From: Clitopilus passeckerianus
Lineage: Eukaryota; Basidiomycota; Agaricomycetes; Agaricales; Entolomataceae
DNA length: 64,000 bases
Assembly (NCBI GenBank): GCA_944990035.1
Contig: CALYLX010000126.1
Coordinates: forward strand, 2,852,001-2,916,000
Direction: 5' to 3'
Part shown: one piece after another, positions 10,991 through 23,600 of the stretch
How positions within the stretch are numbered: position 1 is the first letter of the stretch
Layout: every line of letters begins with the position of its first letter
The notes under the pieces: generated by a model
Database searches by the model: none
Told to the model about the DNA's origin: nothing
The model's input: the letters and a program-made list of their open reading frames with translations, nothing else
Program-made: the position numbers and the translations under genes

Positions 10991-13060
10991 ATGGCGACTA
11001 AATTGAGTCTCGACGTCTTCACCAACGTTCTATCTCATATATGGGACATCAAAGTCCTCTATTCCATTGTGGACGCTCTCCCTTCAAATCACGCCTACTT
11101 TTGGCCCACAGTCAAACGCATTGCCGACTTCCCCGTTTTCCTTTCCACCCAGCCACTGACGTGCGAGTCTTCCGCGGATGCCTTAGAGACAAAGGCCGTG
11201 CTTAAACGTCTTCTTGGATCAGGTGGTTTCACAGAATCGGAGTCAGCTGCCGTTCAAAGATTCACGGAGGCAATCCGGTATTTGACACTGTTTCAGGGCG
11301 AAGAGGGAGTGCCCATATTCGATTCGTACTCAGGGACGGAAGAGCGCAGCACTTTGCGTACACACCTCATATCGCTGCTCAAAAAGACCAAGAGTCTCGT
11401 CACCCTCAACTGTGAAAGCGAACTGCGACCGGGGTTCAAAGCTTTGAAGGAACTGAAGAACTGCCTTAGTAACTTGGAAGCTGTTAAAGCCGACTGCGAG
11501 ATACCAGGGGATTATGATGACGAATGGTCTTGGGAGTAAGCATTTTACTTTTTAGTCTCATACGTTGTTTTATTGATCCATAATAATCGTAGTGAACTCG
11601 ATTTCAAGGCTTTCTTGACGAGGTTCGGGAGCAACATCTCATATCTACATCTAGAGCGCGTTCAGCTCGGGACCTGGAAACTGTTTGAAAATTGTAGCGA
11701 CCAGTTTTCAAAGATGAACAGCTTGCGTCGTATCTATCTAGATTTGACTCAAGGCTCATGGGCTGCAGACGGGTTGGATGACGGGGTGGACGACGAGGAA
11801 GAGGCTTCCTTCACGGATCTCGGGTTTCCGGCTCTGAGGAACGTCAAGCTGAGAGTCTTGGACCACCTGCTTGGATTAGAGGCACCAGGAATAATGGAAT
11901 TTACAAGATGGGAAACTGTTGAAGAGCTTAGCATCACAGTTCAAAAATGGTACGCATTTCTAGTAGGATCCTACCACCCATACCCGAGGACTGATGCTGT
12001 GGGTTCAGTTTCTCTGATGAGGATGGATCATTTCATCGCGATATTCACGCCTTCGCCCACCTACCAGCCGATCGGTTTTCCAAGCTTTGGAAACTCGAGA
12101 TTGATGACCAAAATTGGGACTTCGACACGCTCCATCGCTGGTATTGGCCCGATGAAAAAAATCAAAAAAAAGGAAGAAAGGTCGAAACGACACCTCGGAG
12201 AAGCCGCGATGCTTTTTGGGCTTTGTCCCTCAATTCTTGTCACAAATCCAGTCGGGAAGTCTGCCAGGCTTGACGCATCTATGGGTCAACGAGCAGATCC
12301 TTTCTATGCCGAAACCCCAGTCCGGGGCAGACACCGAATTCTACACGGTTCAGGAGCTCTTTCAACCAGATAATGATGCTGCGGAGAACCAACGAAAGGA
12401 GGAATGGGTTTTGGCTCTTCGTTGCCTTTTCGAGCGGTTGCACAGTCTTCGCGTTGGTTTTGGTGCGATGACGGAGACGGAGATCGGACTGATTCTGGGC
12501 TGTTGCTCTCCGGAGAAACTAGAACAGTTCGGGTTTCACTACTTATGGGACTTGGCAGATAGAGATACGGTACGTCTGCAATTATTCTTGCGCAAGTATC
12601 CCGTTAATATTGGTTTCCATTCATCTAGACGATTTCAGCCACCGTCCTCAAGCATTTGTCTCGTTTCCCCAAGCTCAAGGACGCTCATCTTTTACAACCA
12701 AGGCCGGGTACGCAGGAGACGTAGATTTTGGCATCACCAACCAAGAATCTCGCAACTCTCCGAGATGTTGTAGCCGTCTTCAAAGCAAATCCCAATGTCT
12801 CCCACGTCGGTGTTGGGAATGCAGTCTGGGAACGGAACTGCCTTCCTCATTCCGAAGCGCTTGAGAGCGTTACTCTTTCATGGGCCATGTACGATGATCC
12901 TCGTAGCCTTGCCGTCGATGCCGTGCCTCGTTTCTTTCAGATACCTGTTGTTTCCTCCTACTCACACCTAGACGGTATCTGTACTCGGGACTCTCCACTG
13001 GAGGAAATGGAGCGTTTGAAGAAACTCCTCATACGATTACAGGCGAGCTCTGCGAAGTGA
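10991..13060 (+). CDS. F-box-like/LRR-type protein with disrupted frame
   Basis: Exons 10991-11535, 11593-11949, 12009-12569 and 12629-13060. The N-terminus (LSLDVFTNVLSHIWDIKVLYSIVDALPS) resembles the degenerate F-box of the large agaricomycete F-box-like family. The rest shows irregular leucine-rich segments (ISYLHLERVQLGTWKLFENC, LPALRNVKL-like) and a conserved-looking end (VVAVFKANPNVSHVGVGN). The reading frame breaks at the A8 run near 12168 and again between about 12716 and 12745, where an in-frame TAG appears at 12722. One missing base in each of the A8 and GGG runs plus one extra C near 12742 gives about 631 residues with sum of exons consistent. It is therefore either a recent pseudogene or a gene with sequence errors. 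F-box proteins recruit substrates to SCF ubiquitin ligases; that role is inferred only from the family. Confidence 0.6.
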
Positions 13061-13988
13061 ACGGAGGTGCGCTTGGTGACCAATTGTCCTATCTTCGTGT
13101 TGCTCATCTTTCCGCACAGTACGGGACACAGCGGTCCGTAAAGGAATGTCATCAACTCATTCTTTGCCTCATGCCTCCCAGAACTGGGAAATCTCTAGGC
13201 CGCCTTAAGCAAATGATATGTTCTTACCTCGTGATACATGAATGTTTGCTATAATGGGATGCAACGAAGGTTAATCTGTCTGCCTTATTGTCCAAGCTTG
13301 ATCGAGTGTGAAGGACGCTGGGACTCTTGGTTGGGCACCTCTACCAAATATCGAGGGAGCTGGAGTCTCCGCTCCTATGATGCATCATCGTCCCTGGGAC
13401 TCATAAGCTCCTGGTGGGGCTGGACTGGAGATATTGACGTTCATGAGAAGCGCAAACGAGCGGAAGTTCAGTCGTATCTTTGATACAATCACATTTGAAT
13501 GAACTACCCCACGCGACGCAAGGTTTGTACCCCGTTACGTGCTGTCATTGGATAGCTGCGGAAGAGCTGTGAAAAGATTCTGGTATGTTCTGATACTAAA
13601 AAGATGATGGAAGAACTTTAAATGACAACTCCAGGGTCAACTGACCAGTCGACGTGTTGAGCGTCCAGATATTTCTCTCTCTCTTTCTCAGCCCGTTAGT
13701 TTACGGTAGTCGTATAAAGGACGGCTACGCATGTACTGGACCTCAAAGAATTAGCCAAAACAAACCTGCCAACGCTCATGCGGGGGAGGAGGTTCTGAAA
13801 TTGAACGTGCCTGTGTCCGCATCACAGATCCGGGGCGTCCATGTGGGTGCAAGTGGGCGTCAAGGTGGCAGTGTTGGTAAATCACATTTCCCACGATTTG
13901 ACACGAGGCTTTTCGGTATAAAGCGGCGAAGGAAAAGTCGTCCTGGTTTCCCCATACCCACATCAAACCCTTTGCTGAAAGTTCAGAC
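13061..13988. other. Intergenic region, Argonaute promoter side
   Basis: No supported gene. Short ORFs just after 13057 are in the 3' flank of the F-box-like gene and have no splice-linked continuation. The last part is the 5' region of the Argonaute gene. No TATA box is evident. Confidence 0.5.
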
Positions 13989-16900
13989 ATGCCACCCAGA
14001 ACCGCTCCAGGATCAGGCCGAGGTTCTCACAGAGGCGCACCCCGGGGAGGTCCCCGTGGTGGTGGCGGCCCTGGACGAGGACGAGGCGCTGGCGCTGGAG
14101 CGTTTGCGGGTGGCGGTACTGGCCTCCCTAGCATTGGTGGTGAGTCTAATTCAGTCATAAGTGATTCCATGAACGAGATTGTCGAATATTCCTTGAAGCA
14201 CACGTCCAAACTGTTGGTGTAAAACGGCCAGGTTTTGGTAAATCAGGCAGGCAAATTGCCCTGATCACGAACAGCTTCGTAGCTGAGATTCCGGATGTCA
14301 TTATACGGCATTATGATGGTGAGATCGTCGAGTTTAGTTGCTTCTAAATTGCTGATTGACCAACCCAGTTGGTATGTTGACTGAGTTTGTCTGAGACGTA
14401 TGGTCAATTAATTTGGAAGTGTAGCTATCATTCCGTCGACACTTCCTGCAAGGTTGAATCTCTGCCTCGTGGAGAAGTTGCAGAACGATGTCGCACCGGA
14501 CATCTTTGAACCACAAGCCGTCTATGACGGACGAAAGAACATGTTCGCCTCGCACGATCTTCGTCTTGGCCCTGCTGAATCTCGAGAGGTTTGGCTACCT
14601 CTGTCATCTCTGAAAAAGCCGGCGCTCAATAGGTTTCACACAGTTCGACGTTTCGCTCACCTCGAACGGGAATGGGGGTGCAAACCAACGACCGCCTAAG
14701 ATCTACAAGATTAAGGTGACAAAGGTTGCGGAGATTAATCCTGAGCAAGTTCTTCGTTTACATTTCAATGTTTCTGGTCTCAATTTTCGTGCGTAGAATT
14801 CTTCGACAGTTTGTCAACGGGCAACAATCTCAGGACAACCAAGTTTTGACTTCACTCCAAGTAAGCCCCCAAATCCACGTCGCGACGGGATCTTGATGTC
14901 TTTTCAATAGGCCTTGAATGTCGTCATCCGCATGGATCCCAACAAGAAATATCCCTTCAACTCACGCTCGTTCTTTACCGATCGTGAGACGAGAGATATT
15001 GGTGGCGGCATCGTCCTCTGGCGCGGTTATTTCCAGTCTGTCAGGCCATCGATTGGGCGCCTCCTGATCAACGTCGACATATCCACTGGCATGATGTACA
15101 AACCAGGAATGCTCATCAATCTTTGTCTTGACTTCTTCAACCGTCCCGGTCAAAATCCCGGTCAGATTCTCAGTGGAAAGATCCCCGACCGTGAGCGCGT
15201 ACGCTTGCAGAAATTCCTGGCCGGGATGCGCATCGTCACCCCTCATACCAACGGAAATCGTGCACCGACCCCAAGAGTCATCAAACGTCTCTCGCAGAAG
15301 GGAGCGAATGAAATGTTTTTCGACATGAACGGGCACGGTCGGATGTCCGTCGCACAATACTTCCACCAACATGCCAACCGCCACCTTCAGTTCCCCCAGT
15401 GCCTCTGTGTTGAGGTATGTGTTCTTACTACTAGTATTCCCTGCGACTACAAACTGATTTTGGCATCGTCAGGTTGGCACCGGCGCTCTTCTACCCTTGG
15501 AGCTCTGTAATGTACCTGCTGGCCAAATCATGCGCCGACAGATCCCTCAGAACAAGACTGACGAAGTCGTCAAGTTCTCAACCATGAAGCCACCCCAACG
15601 ATTCGGGAGCATTTTAGCTGGCCGCGATGTGCGTCTTTGATTGTGATCTGATCTTTCAACGCGATACTGATAGCATTGTTCAAAAGGTTCTGTCGTACGG
15701 GCAATCCGACTACGTTCGGAGCTTCGGATTGAATATCAAGACAGACGAAGGTCTGCTCCCTATTACAGGGCGCGTGCTCGAGCCACCCGTCCTCAAATAT
15801 GGACCTCAGAGCAAACAGCCAACGATCGTTCGTCTTCGTCGCCGCTTTTCAGCTTCATGTACTGACACCCCCGCCAGAAACCAAGAGACGGAAGCTGGAA
15901 TATGTACGTCAATTCATACTTGGTTTCAAATAATTACTTATCGCACCATCCAGGATCGACAAGCGCTTCTGGAAACCCATGAGCATCGACACCTGGGTTG
16001 TTGTCATCTACGACGGCGAACGCTTTTTCCCGCGAGACGCGGCTGAGGGGATGGTGAAAGGACTCATGGCAGCATGCAGGGTTGTTGGTCTGTACCTCCA
16101 ACATTCAGTCGTTTCTTCCCGTCCTAACTTCGACTTAGGTATGGACGTCAAAGAACAGAACCCTATCATTCGTTACGAGAACGGTCAAGGGCGTATTAGC
16201 GAGGTGAGCCCACCTTCTAACTGCGTTTGGTCGCACCCATTGACATCTCCCCCAGCAATTACGTGCAATCGGCGTTCAATGTGCCCAGAAAAACAAGAAC
16301 CCACCCAGGCTCATGGTTGTTGTTCTCCCAGGTGATGCGGGGAACGACATTTATACGGCTGTGAAGAAGTAAGTCGGGCTCGCCTTTAGACTTGCAATTA
16401 CTCATTTCGGTGAATAGCTTTGGCGATACTAAGGTATGCTCGGTTTCTGAACGCTAGAACATTGCTGATGCCGGGACTACAGATGGGTGTCGCTACGCAA
16501 TGCCTCAAGAGCAACAAGTGCCGTAACGCGAAGCCCCAATACTGGGCTAATGTCTGCCTCAAGTACGTACTCCTCCGCCATTCACAGCTTATGCGAACTC
16601 AGTGTTATGGCGGATTGCAGGATCAATGTCAAGCTAGGAGGGATCAACTCTATCCCGGATCCCGCCTCAGCAGCCTTGTTGACCGACCCACACCACCCAA
16701 CCATTGTCATGGGTAAGTCACAAAAACATTATTTATGCAGCAGTACTGACTTTTATGCAGGTGCCGACGTCCAGCACCCAGCACCGGGTGCGGAAGACCG
16801 TCCTTCTTTCACAGGACTTGTTGGTAGTGTGGACGCCAACTGTGCGAAATACGTGGCGACGACCAAGGTTCAAAAAGGGCGGGTCGAGCTTATCGCCGAT

Positions 16901-18117
16901 CTCAAAGATATGTGCAAGGTATGTCATGATTGCAATAGTAGTGTCTTTTTCTTATATTCTCTGTAGCATATCTTGAACTTGCACATTGGGTACCGCAAAA
17001 TGGCGGAGAAGGCTGCGAACTTCAAACCCACACGGCTTATATTCTACCGCGGTATGTTCATTTCTAGTTCTTCGTTGGATGTTTGCTGAGCACTGTAATC
17101 AGACGGTGTCTCAGAAGGGCAATTCCAGCAAGTGCTTGAAGATGGTGTGTTCCTTTCCTATATGTTGTTCCCGCTCAATTGCTGACAAGCTGCGTAGAAT
17201 TACCGCTCATCAAGGGTGAGTCATTCTTGTATAGTAGTGTTTCGAAGCCATGCTCAAGGGATGGAAATTTGCAGAGGCTTGCAGTGAACTCGGCATCAAT
17301 CCGAAGATTACACTGATCGTCGTTGGCAAGAGGCATCATATCCGGTAAGTGACCTTCCAAGATATCATTTCTGTCAACAACCGCTGACTTGATGTCGATA
17401 GCTTCAATTGCCAGAACCCACGGGATGCCGATAGAAGTGAGAATTGCCCAGCAGGCACGGTGGTTGATAAGGACATCGGCCACCCCACTGAATTTGACTT
17501 CTATCTGCAATCTCATGGAGGTCTCATCGGGACAAGCAGGCCAGCGCATTACTCGGTAAGTTGTTCTGCTGATCCTCTAGTACGGTTGCTAAATTCTTCT
17601 CGACAGGTCCTTTACGATGTAAGGCATTCTCTTTTCATTCATTCAGCCAGGAATCTGATTTGGCATCCATTCGTCGTTTAGGACAGCAAGTTCGAGTAAG
17701 TTTATTGAAATCTCTACATACCCAACCGTCTTACTGATGCAATGCTCGCCACTAGTGCCGATAGTATGCAAGCCCTCTCGTTCATGCTTTGCCATGTCTA
17801 CGCTAGAGCAACGCGCTCGGTGTCCATCCCAGCCCCTGTCTATTGTTCGTTGCTTCTTCATGTTATGTATATTGATTCTCATGACATGCCCAATTAGATG
17901 CCGACATTGTCTGTGCCCGGGCGAAGAACCATTACGACCCCGACAGTAACCTTCATTTGTCCGAGACGGCTACCCAAACAGACTCAGGAAACCTTGACGC
18001 ATTCGTCAATAACTTCAAACCTCTACATGTCAATCAGGAGAAACTCATGTATTTTTCGGTGAGATTACATACATATATTCATTCCTATTTGCACTCCACT
18101 CATTGCAATTACAGTAA
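13989..18117 (+). CDS. Argonaute (QDE-2/AGO1-type) RNA-silencing slicer
   Basis: Twenty-seven exons join without any frame error to 908 residues. The N-terminus (1-50) is RGG/Gly-rich ([16 protein letters not shown]). The N domain (from about 60), linker 1 (about 150-220, with [10 protein letters not shown] and the conserved RSFF), PAZ (about 220-350, ending at the [19 protein letters not shown] segment), MID (about 460-600) and PIWI (about 600-900) follow. The slicer tetrad is complete: Asp643 (GADVQHP), Glu683 (GRVELIAD), Asp722 ([11 protein letters not shown]) and Asp857 ([11 protein letters not shown]), that is DEDD with Asp where human AGO2 has His. It should bind small RNA and cleave complementary RNA in quelling or transposon control. 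Very small exons occur: a 3-nt exon at 14369-14371, 16 nt at 16418-16433, 18 nt at 17198-17215, 12 nt at 17607-17618 and 14 nt at 17682-17695. The last intron (18059-18114) directly precedes the TAA, so the protein ends in the family-like MYFS. The short form of exon 6 (start 14810) is the least certain junction. No Dicer or RdRP gene lies in the window. Confidence 0.95.
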
Positions 18118-18449
18118 ACGGACACCTGCCAGGATGGATTCAAAATGATTGCACTCTAATACCCTTTTGGCCTTTTCATTGTTTTCTGCTATTGAAATGC
18201 TATCACGTCGCTTTGAACCCGCTTAACAAATACTACAACTACCACATTTCTTGATCAGCCTCTATACCTAACACTATTTTTCGTTGACAAATTGAATCTA
18301 TATACACCCCATTCATGAAGATCCATAGTAAGATTTGACGAGAAGCTACGAGGGAACTTGTATGACAGAGCTTCTGAGTGGGCAGCCTTTCTTGAAATGA
18401 AGAAATGCAAGTCCGGTTGCGACATAGCGAAGTTGGTTGTTGATATGCT

Positions 18450-20690
18450 TTACGACGAACCCTGCGATTCTACACCGATGATGCTTACACCAGGCTAAAG
18501 GAGACCACCGTCAGCCAAGCAATCGAGAGCAGAGATAGATGCAAATACGAACCTTCTTCGGACAATTCGTCGTAATCTTGTTACACCCCCAAATCTTCAC
18601 CTCCTTCAACTTCATACAGCCACCAATTGCCCTGCCATCGCCCTGCAGCCAATCCTTGACGACGAAATCGTCCACCTCCCTACACCATCCTACGTTGATC
18701 CTCTGCAGCTCGGGCGCAAGTTTCCCAGCGAGATGCAGCGACTTCTCGTCGACCTCTTTCCACCCATTGATATCCAAATTTTCGAGCTTCTTCCCGGAGT
18801 GCTTGAGGATACCCATGAGTGCTTCGCTCCTCAGCTCGGGGTTACGGGCCATGGTGAGCGAGATAAGAGGCTGGTTGGACCACTCCTTGAAGAAGGCACC
18901 GACGCCTTTGTCTGTGAGCTCTGGGAGATGAGAGAGCGAGAGCCTTTCGAGGTGGCTGGTGTTGGGCTTGATTCCACGTTCGAGGAAGTCGTCGGTGATG
19001 AGGGTGTGGTTGCTCACGTCCAGCAGCTTGAGCTGCGAGCCAACATCCTCCAGGAGCTGTATGAGCGCAGGCTGGCCGCATGATTCCATGGGGTCAGAAA
19101 TGTCCAGTTCTTCGAGGGTAGGGAATTTCGTCCCGATAAGAGGCAGGAACTCGTCGTTCAGCTTCCCGACTTCTTTGAGGCGTAGGGACGTCAAGCTAGG
19201 CCCGCAGCTGTTTGCGAGAGTCTCCATGCAGGAGAGGTCGAAGCGAGGGCTTTGGGTGATGCGGAAGGTTGTAAGGTTAGGGTGGGCAGTAAGGAAGGCG
19301 TGCCAGGCCGGTACACGGACGAGGAAGGGACCTAGGAGCTCGATGGAGGTCAGAGCGGGGAGGGAGGAGGTAAAGATGTCCATGGCTTTGTCGTTGATTT
19401 GGCCGCAGAAGTCGAGGCGGAGGGTGGTTAGGTTGGGGTTGAGGTAGATGAGGGACTCGAATGCGGATGAGTCCAGGTCTGGAGGTAACGTTGTTAGATG
19501 GGCTAGGAGCCGAACGTGAGTGAGAGATAAGCTTACTAGTCGCGTCGTAGAATGCGAGTGCTGTGTTCTCTGCGTTGTAGAATAGCGGCGCATTCTGAGG
19601 GTTCCTGATGCCATTGTTAGTCAGAATATTCAGCGAAAGCAAGCTCCGGACATACAGTGCTCTCGTCTTTGACAATGCTTTGCTAATGGCATCCATATTC
19701 ACGGTTCCTATATCTCCAAATGCTTCTATGTCGTCGATGTGCTTGGTAATTAGCTGCAGTGGGTGATGTCAGTTTCGACCGTCCTTTTCGCAGGGTGAAA
19801 AGAAGACAAACCTGAATGCACATGGACACCAGAGTGGGGAAGCGTTTCTCCTCGAAATTGACGATGTTTCGCTTGTCTGCGGGTGCCTTCTTTCTCTTTG
19901 GAGCAGCAGGTTTCTTGAATGGGTCTGAGCCGGATGCTTTCGCGCATGGGTGGCACAGGAAGCCAGGCCCTGGTATGCAAGCCATGGTGTACTTCGTCTG
20001 CAGATATTTTTAGGTTCATGCTGGGCGAAAGCGAATGCAAGGGACCCACAACAGTGAACTGTTTCCCGCACTTGGCGCAATCTTCAAAGCTCCCGACAGG
20101 AGGCTTCGCACCTCCCCAGACCACATCTTGGAGAGTGCATTGTAAGCATCTTCTTCCTCTTCGTCGTCGTCGCCGCCTTTCTTGCCTTTGGCTTTCTTCT
20201 TCGCCTTTTCCTTCTCCTTAGCTTTGAGCTTAGCTTCAGCCGCTTTAGTAAGCTTGCGCTTTTTTGCAGGTGTAGCTTCTGTTTCTTCTTGTTCTTGTTC
20301 GTCTGCTTCGTCGTCCAGGTTGTCAGAGTTGTATCCGGAAGCACCCTGGGGCAAAGGTCAGCAACAGTTCGTTATGACGCGATGAACCAAGAACCAACTC
20401 ACGTTCGCAGAAGCGCGGGTACGCCTTCGTCTATGCGAGCTCTGTTCCTCATCTTCACCCTCCATGTGGACATCTTCGTCCTGTTCTCCGGTTCGACTCG
20501 GACCTGCAACAGGTTGGTCCTGGTCCCCATTCTGCCTAGTGGCAGCACGACGAGCAACGGTCGTCGGGGTGATACCTTGAGACTACCAAAAATAAATTAA
20601 GAAAGGTTTCGAGGCCCCAGCAGGAAATGAACGTACCCTCAAGAACTCAGTCAACGCAGACGCTGGGCCACGAACGTTGTTTCGGCTCAT
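18450..20690 (-). CDS. RAD7: RAD7-type nucleotide excision repair LRR protein
   Basis: Eight exons on the minus strand: 20690-20637, 20582-20403, 20345-20050, 19997-19812, 19753-19656, 19604-19537, 19478-18553 and 18494-18450, about 617 residues. The N-terminus NVRGPASALTEFLRSQGI is the RAD7 hallmark. A Lys/Glu-rich nuclear segment follows (TPAKKRKL), then KPPVGSFEDCAKC paired with FLCHPCAKAS, a putative zinc-binding CxxC..CxxC, then at least eight LRRs (about 280-600) and the RAD7-like end PGVSIIGVES. In yeast Rad7 works with Rad16 in global-genome repair and in a Cul3/Elc1 ubiquitin ligase. Exons total 1853 nt, one short: the frame breaks at GGGG near 20118 between ALSKMWSG and AKPPVGSF. 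Since both sides are highly conserved, a lost G in the sequence is likelier than a null gene. It is tail to tail with Argonaute (333 bp). Confidence 0.9.
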
Positions 20691-23600
20691 GTTGGCGCTG
20701 TGTCACAGGAATGATCACAACTGGCAAAGAGTATGGGCTCTGCTTCGCAACAAGACCTTGCTGCTGTAGTCACGAAGAGCTTCGAGCAAAGTCAGAGTCT
20801 AAAAGCAATAACCGGAGCGGCTCCTTGGATACTGGACGCGTCGAAATTTGTGCGCGTCGTGTCAGTTAATTAACAAAGGCGTTGTTTGCCCTTGTATACG
20901 ACGGAGCCGGTCTATTAGCTGACTCAAAACGCTAACCGACTTGGCGGGGCAGGTAAACGCCTTGCGTGCCGATTGTAGGGTCTTTTTCGGGGACGTTTCA
21001 TCAAAAATAAAAAGAAGAAAAGGAGTGTATACGTTGCATGCAAAGCGAGCATAAAAGAAAGTCAGGCTCCCAAGAGAGAGAAAATTCCAAAGATTGAATA
21101 GCAACGTTAGAGTGGCGTAACAGCACGGAATCCCCTAGTAAAAGGCGAGGGGATTGTCTTGTTGATGTTACGCCCGTTGCTGACAGAAAAGTTATGATTT
21201 CGTTGATGGCATCCGTTGCTGTTTTGCATTTCGTTCAGCCCACGGAATGTGGCTATGCAGTCTGCTAGTGGTTGCTTCCTTCGCATTTGCATCTCTCATC
21301 CAACGACCGCGACCATTGGCGTCAACTATCTGGTCTGTCGACTCCTCCGTATCCTCGAGATCGGCAGGTGAAGCTCTACTGGCATTTCCTCCTCATGGCT
21401 GCTTCGTAACTTACTCAACTTGGGCAAAATTTCAAGGCGGCCTCCACAAAGCTTCACGATATTGCAAGGCTCGGATCTTGCTTCATAATTCAATCACTTC
21501 TCGGTGCAAGATCTGACCAACATCCTTTTCAGGGATACATATCTGCGTTTCCAAATGCATATGTTCTTCTCCACTCTGACCTCCCCAAAACGTCTCTCGG
21601 AGCACTTATGAGCGTTGGTTTTATCACCTTGTGGGACCATGAGGTAGAAGACCAAAGATCAATGTTGTTGCATTACGTTCTTGGAACGGACGCTGCGGAA
21701 GCCAGTGCGTCGTCAATATGGCTTTTAGTGAGGCAGGTTATCACTGCGTTTCGGGAACCGTCGCTATACCACTTCATGTCGACCAGGCGTATGACCAGTC
21801 TGCGAGTTTACAGTTCGCCCAGCAAAGTGGACCGCTGCATCAACACGAAGTCTGAATCCCATATTGGCGACAAAAGCAAAGATGTTCGCGGGAACGTACG
21901 TCGTGTATCCTACATCAGCTTGCGCCGAGCCATTAGTGACAATATTCCGAACTTCCAAAGATAGTGTGAGACCAGGTTAGACCGTTCGTTTTACATTAAC
22001 GATCTATCATGTTGTCCTGTACCGATAATTCATCCTAGTATACACAGTTGAACCTAGACCTCTAATTCAATGATTTGAGGCCTGTTCCCTTTCAAAATGC
22101 TCTTATACCCTGAGAGGTCCCAAGAAGGCTGCCCGTGTCGGACTACTATACTAATGGTTCAACATTAGGGTCGCATGCACGCTTCACCCTTTGGAAGATG
22201 TCCCAGATCTGCGTGTGTAGATACGACGTTGACCTTAGATCCGTGGTCATGACGTTCCTGGAGGGTGGGCCACCCATGAAAGAGTCAAGGGTCCGTACAG
22301 CAAGGTTTATCGACGGTCGGACCGATTTCCGTCAACACGTGAGGTACCTCGCTTCCGAAGAGCTTTTTGCGTTTGCTTGTAGCTTTTGACCTTTCAGAAC
22401 CGGGTTTGGCATTTGGCACTAGCTTCGCACCGCTCAACTCTTGGCATGACTCTCAGAACTATCTATATCGACTCATAAATACTCTACAGACCTACGTTGT
22501 GTCGTGAAGAAGCGCCGCGTGTATTCATCTCCTGGCCTCTTGCCTGGTCGAGTTTTTCTAATCTCGCCCCATGATGCCCAGTGTTTTTCATCATTCGGAC
22601 GCACTTTCTGGACATCATCAGTATCGTAGGCTTTAGAACCGTTATCTCACAATACGGCGTGGCGATGACGATCTTCCCATTGGAAATAAAATTTAGGAGG
22701 TCTGATGACCTCTCAGATCTCAGCTTCGACAGCTTGAATCAAATAGGCTAGAGAACGGGTCCAACAAGGATGACGCCGAGACATTCGAGGCAGGTCTAAT
22801 TCTTCTAAAGAGGTTGTGTAAACGTTTTGCCTGGATTTCAAATTGAGTTGACCGGATTAATGTCGTTCTTCCGCAAACTGACCTCATCGAACAGTGTCAG
22901 CAACTTCATTTGCGATATCGCAGGTTCGCGGACTATTAATTCTCGAAATGGTTCTCTATTCCACCTGAGGATCCCCCTTTGGGAAACGTACCCTTTCATA
23001 GAATGCGCCAGCTGCTGCAGCAGATGACGTGCTCTCATTTCAAATTAATGTATTCTCGTTCTCTATTGAACGAAAGCACGACAGGAGCGGATGCCATGTT
23101 CTCTTCGGTATAGAATTCTGAGACCCTTCGTTTGCTATCCGTCATGACTGTGACCACTTAAACGCCTCTTGGACTTGGCCTACAGAAGCTGGATTTTCCG
23201 TTGCTGGGCGGTCTACACCATCCGTCTTCTCTGACTTCGGACCGTCAGCGTCCTAGCCTAAGCCCCGTCTCTGTAGATTCTTCTGCTTATGCTACGCAAT
23301 GAAGAAGGAAGACTATAGCGGCCCTGGAACTCGATGCCTGCATAAAGGCGAGCAACCTATCCATGTCCCGAACCCCTTCGACTCTCATGTACCTGATACT
23401 CAGAGCTGCCTACCGTTCACAATGATGTCTGATACCGCATCCGAACGGGGTCCAGTAAGGCCTATACCTTGTCGTTTCTGCATTCCTAAAGGCTACGCTG
23501 ATCCGTAAAACACATCGAGTGTCTATTTCCCACTCATTCAGGGGCTAAATCAACCATAAGCGGCAGAACCGTATGGTCTGTGCCTCTAGTTGACCTCCCA

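Noticed and set aside
14756..14809. Alternative Argonaute splice using a donor at 14756 to keep QVLR
   Set aside because: No acceptor restores the frame; the 61-nt intron 14749-14809 does, at the cost of a few residues compared with other Argonautes.
16733..19083. ORFs antisense to Argonaute (16733-17882) and RAD7 (18539-19447)
   Set aside because: They mirror exons of well-supported genes; the 162-codon frame antisense to the RAD7 LRRs is a shadow of a GC-rich repeat-coding exon.
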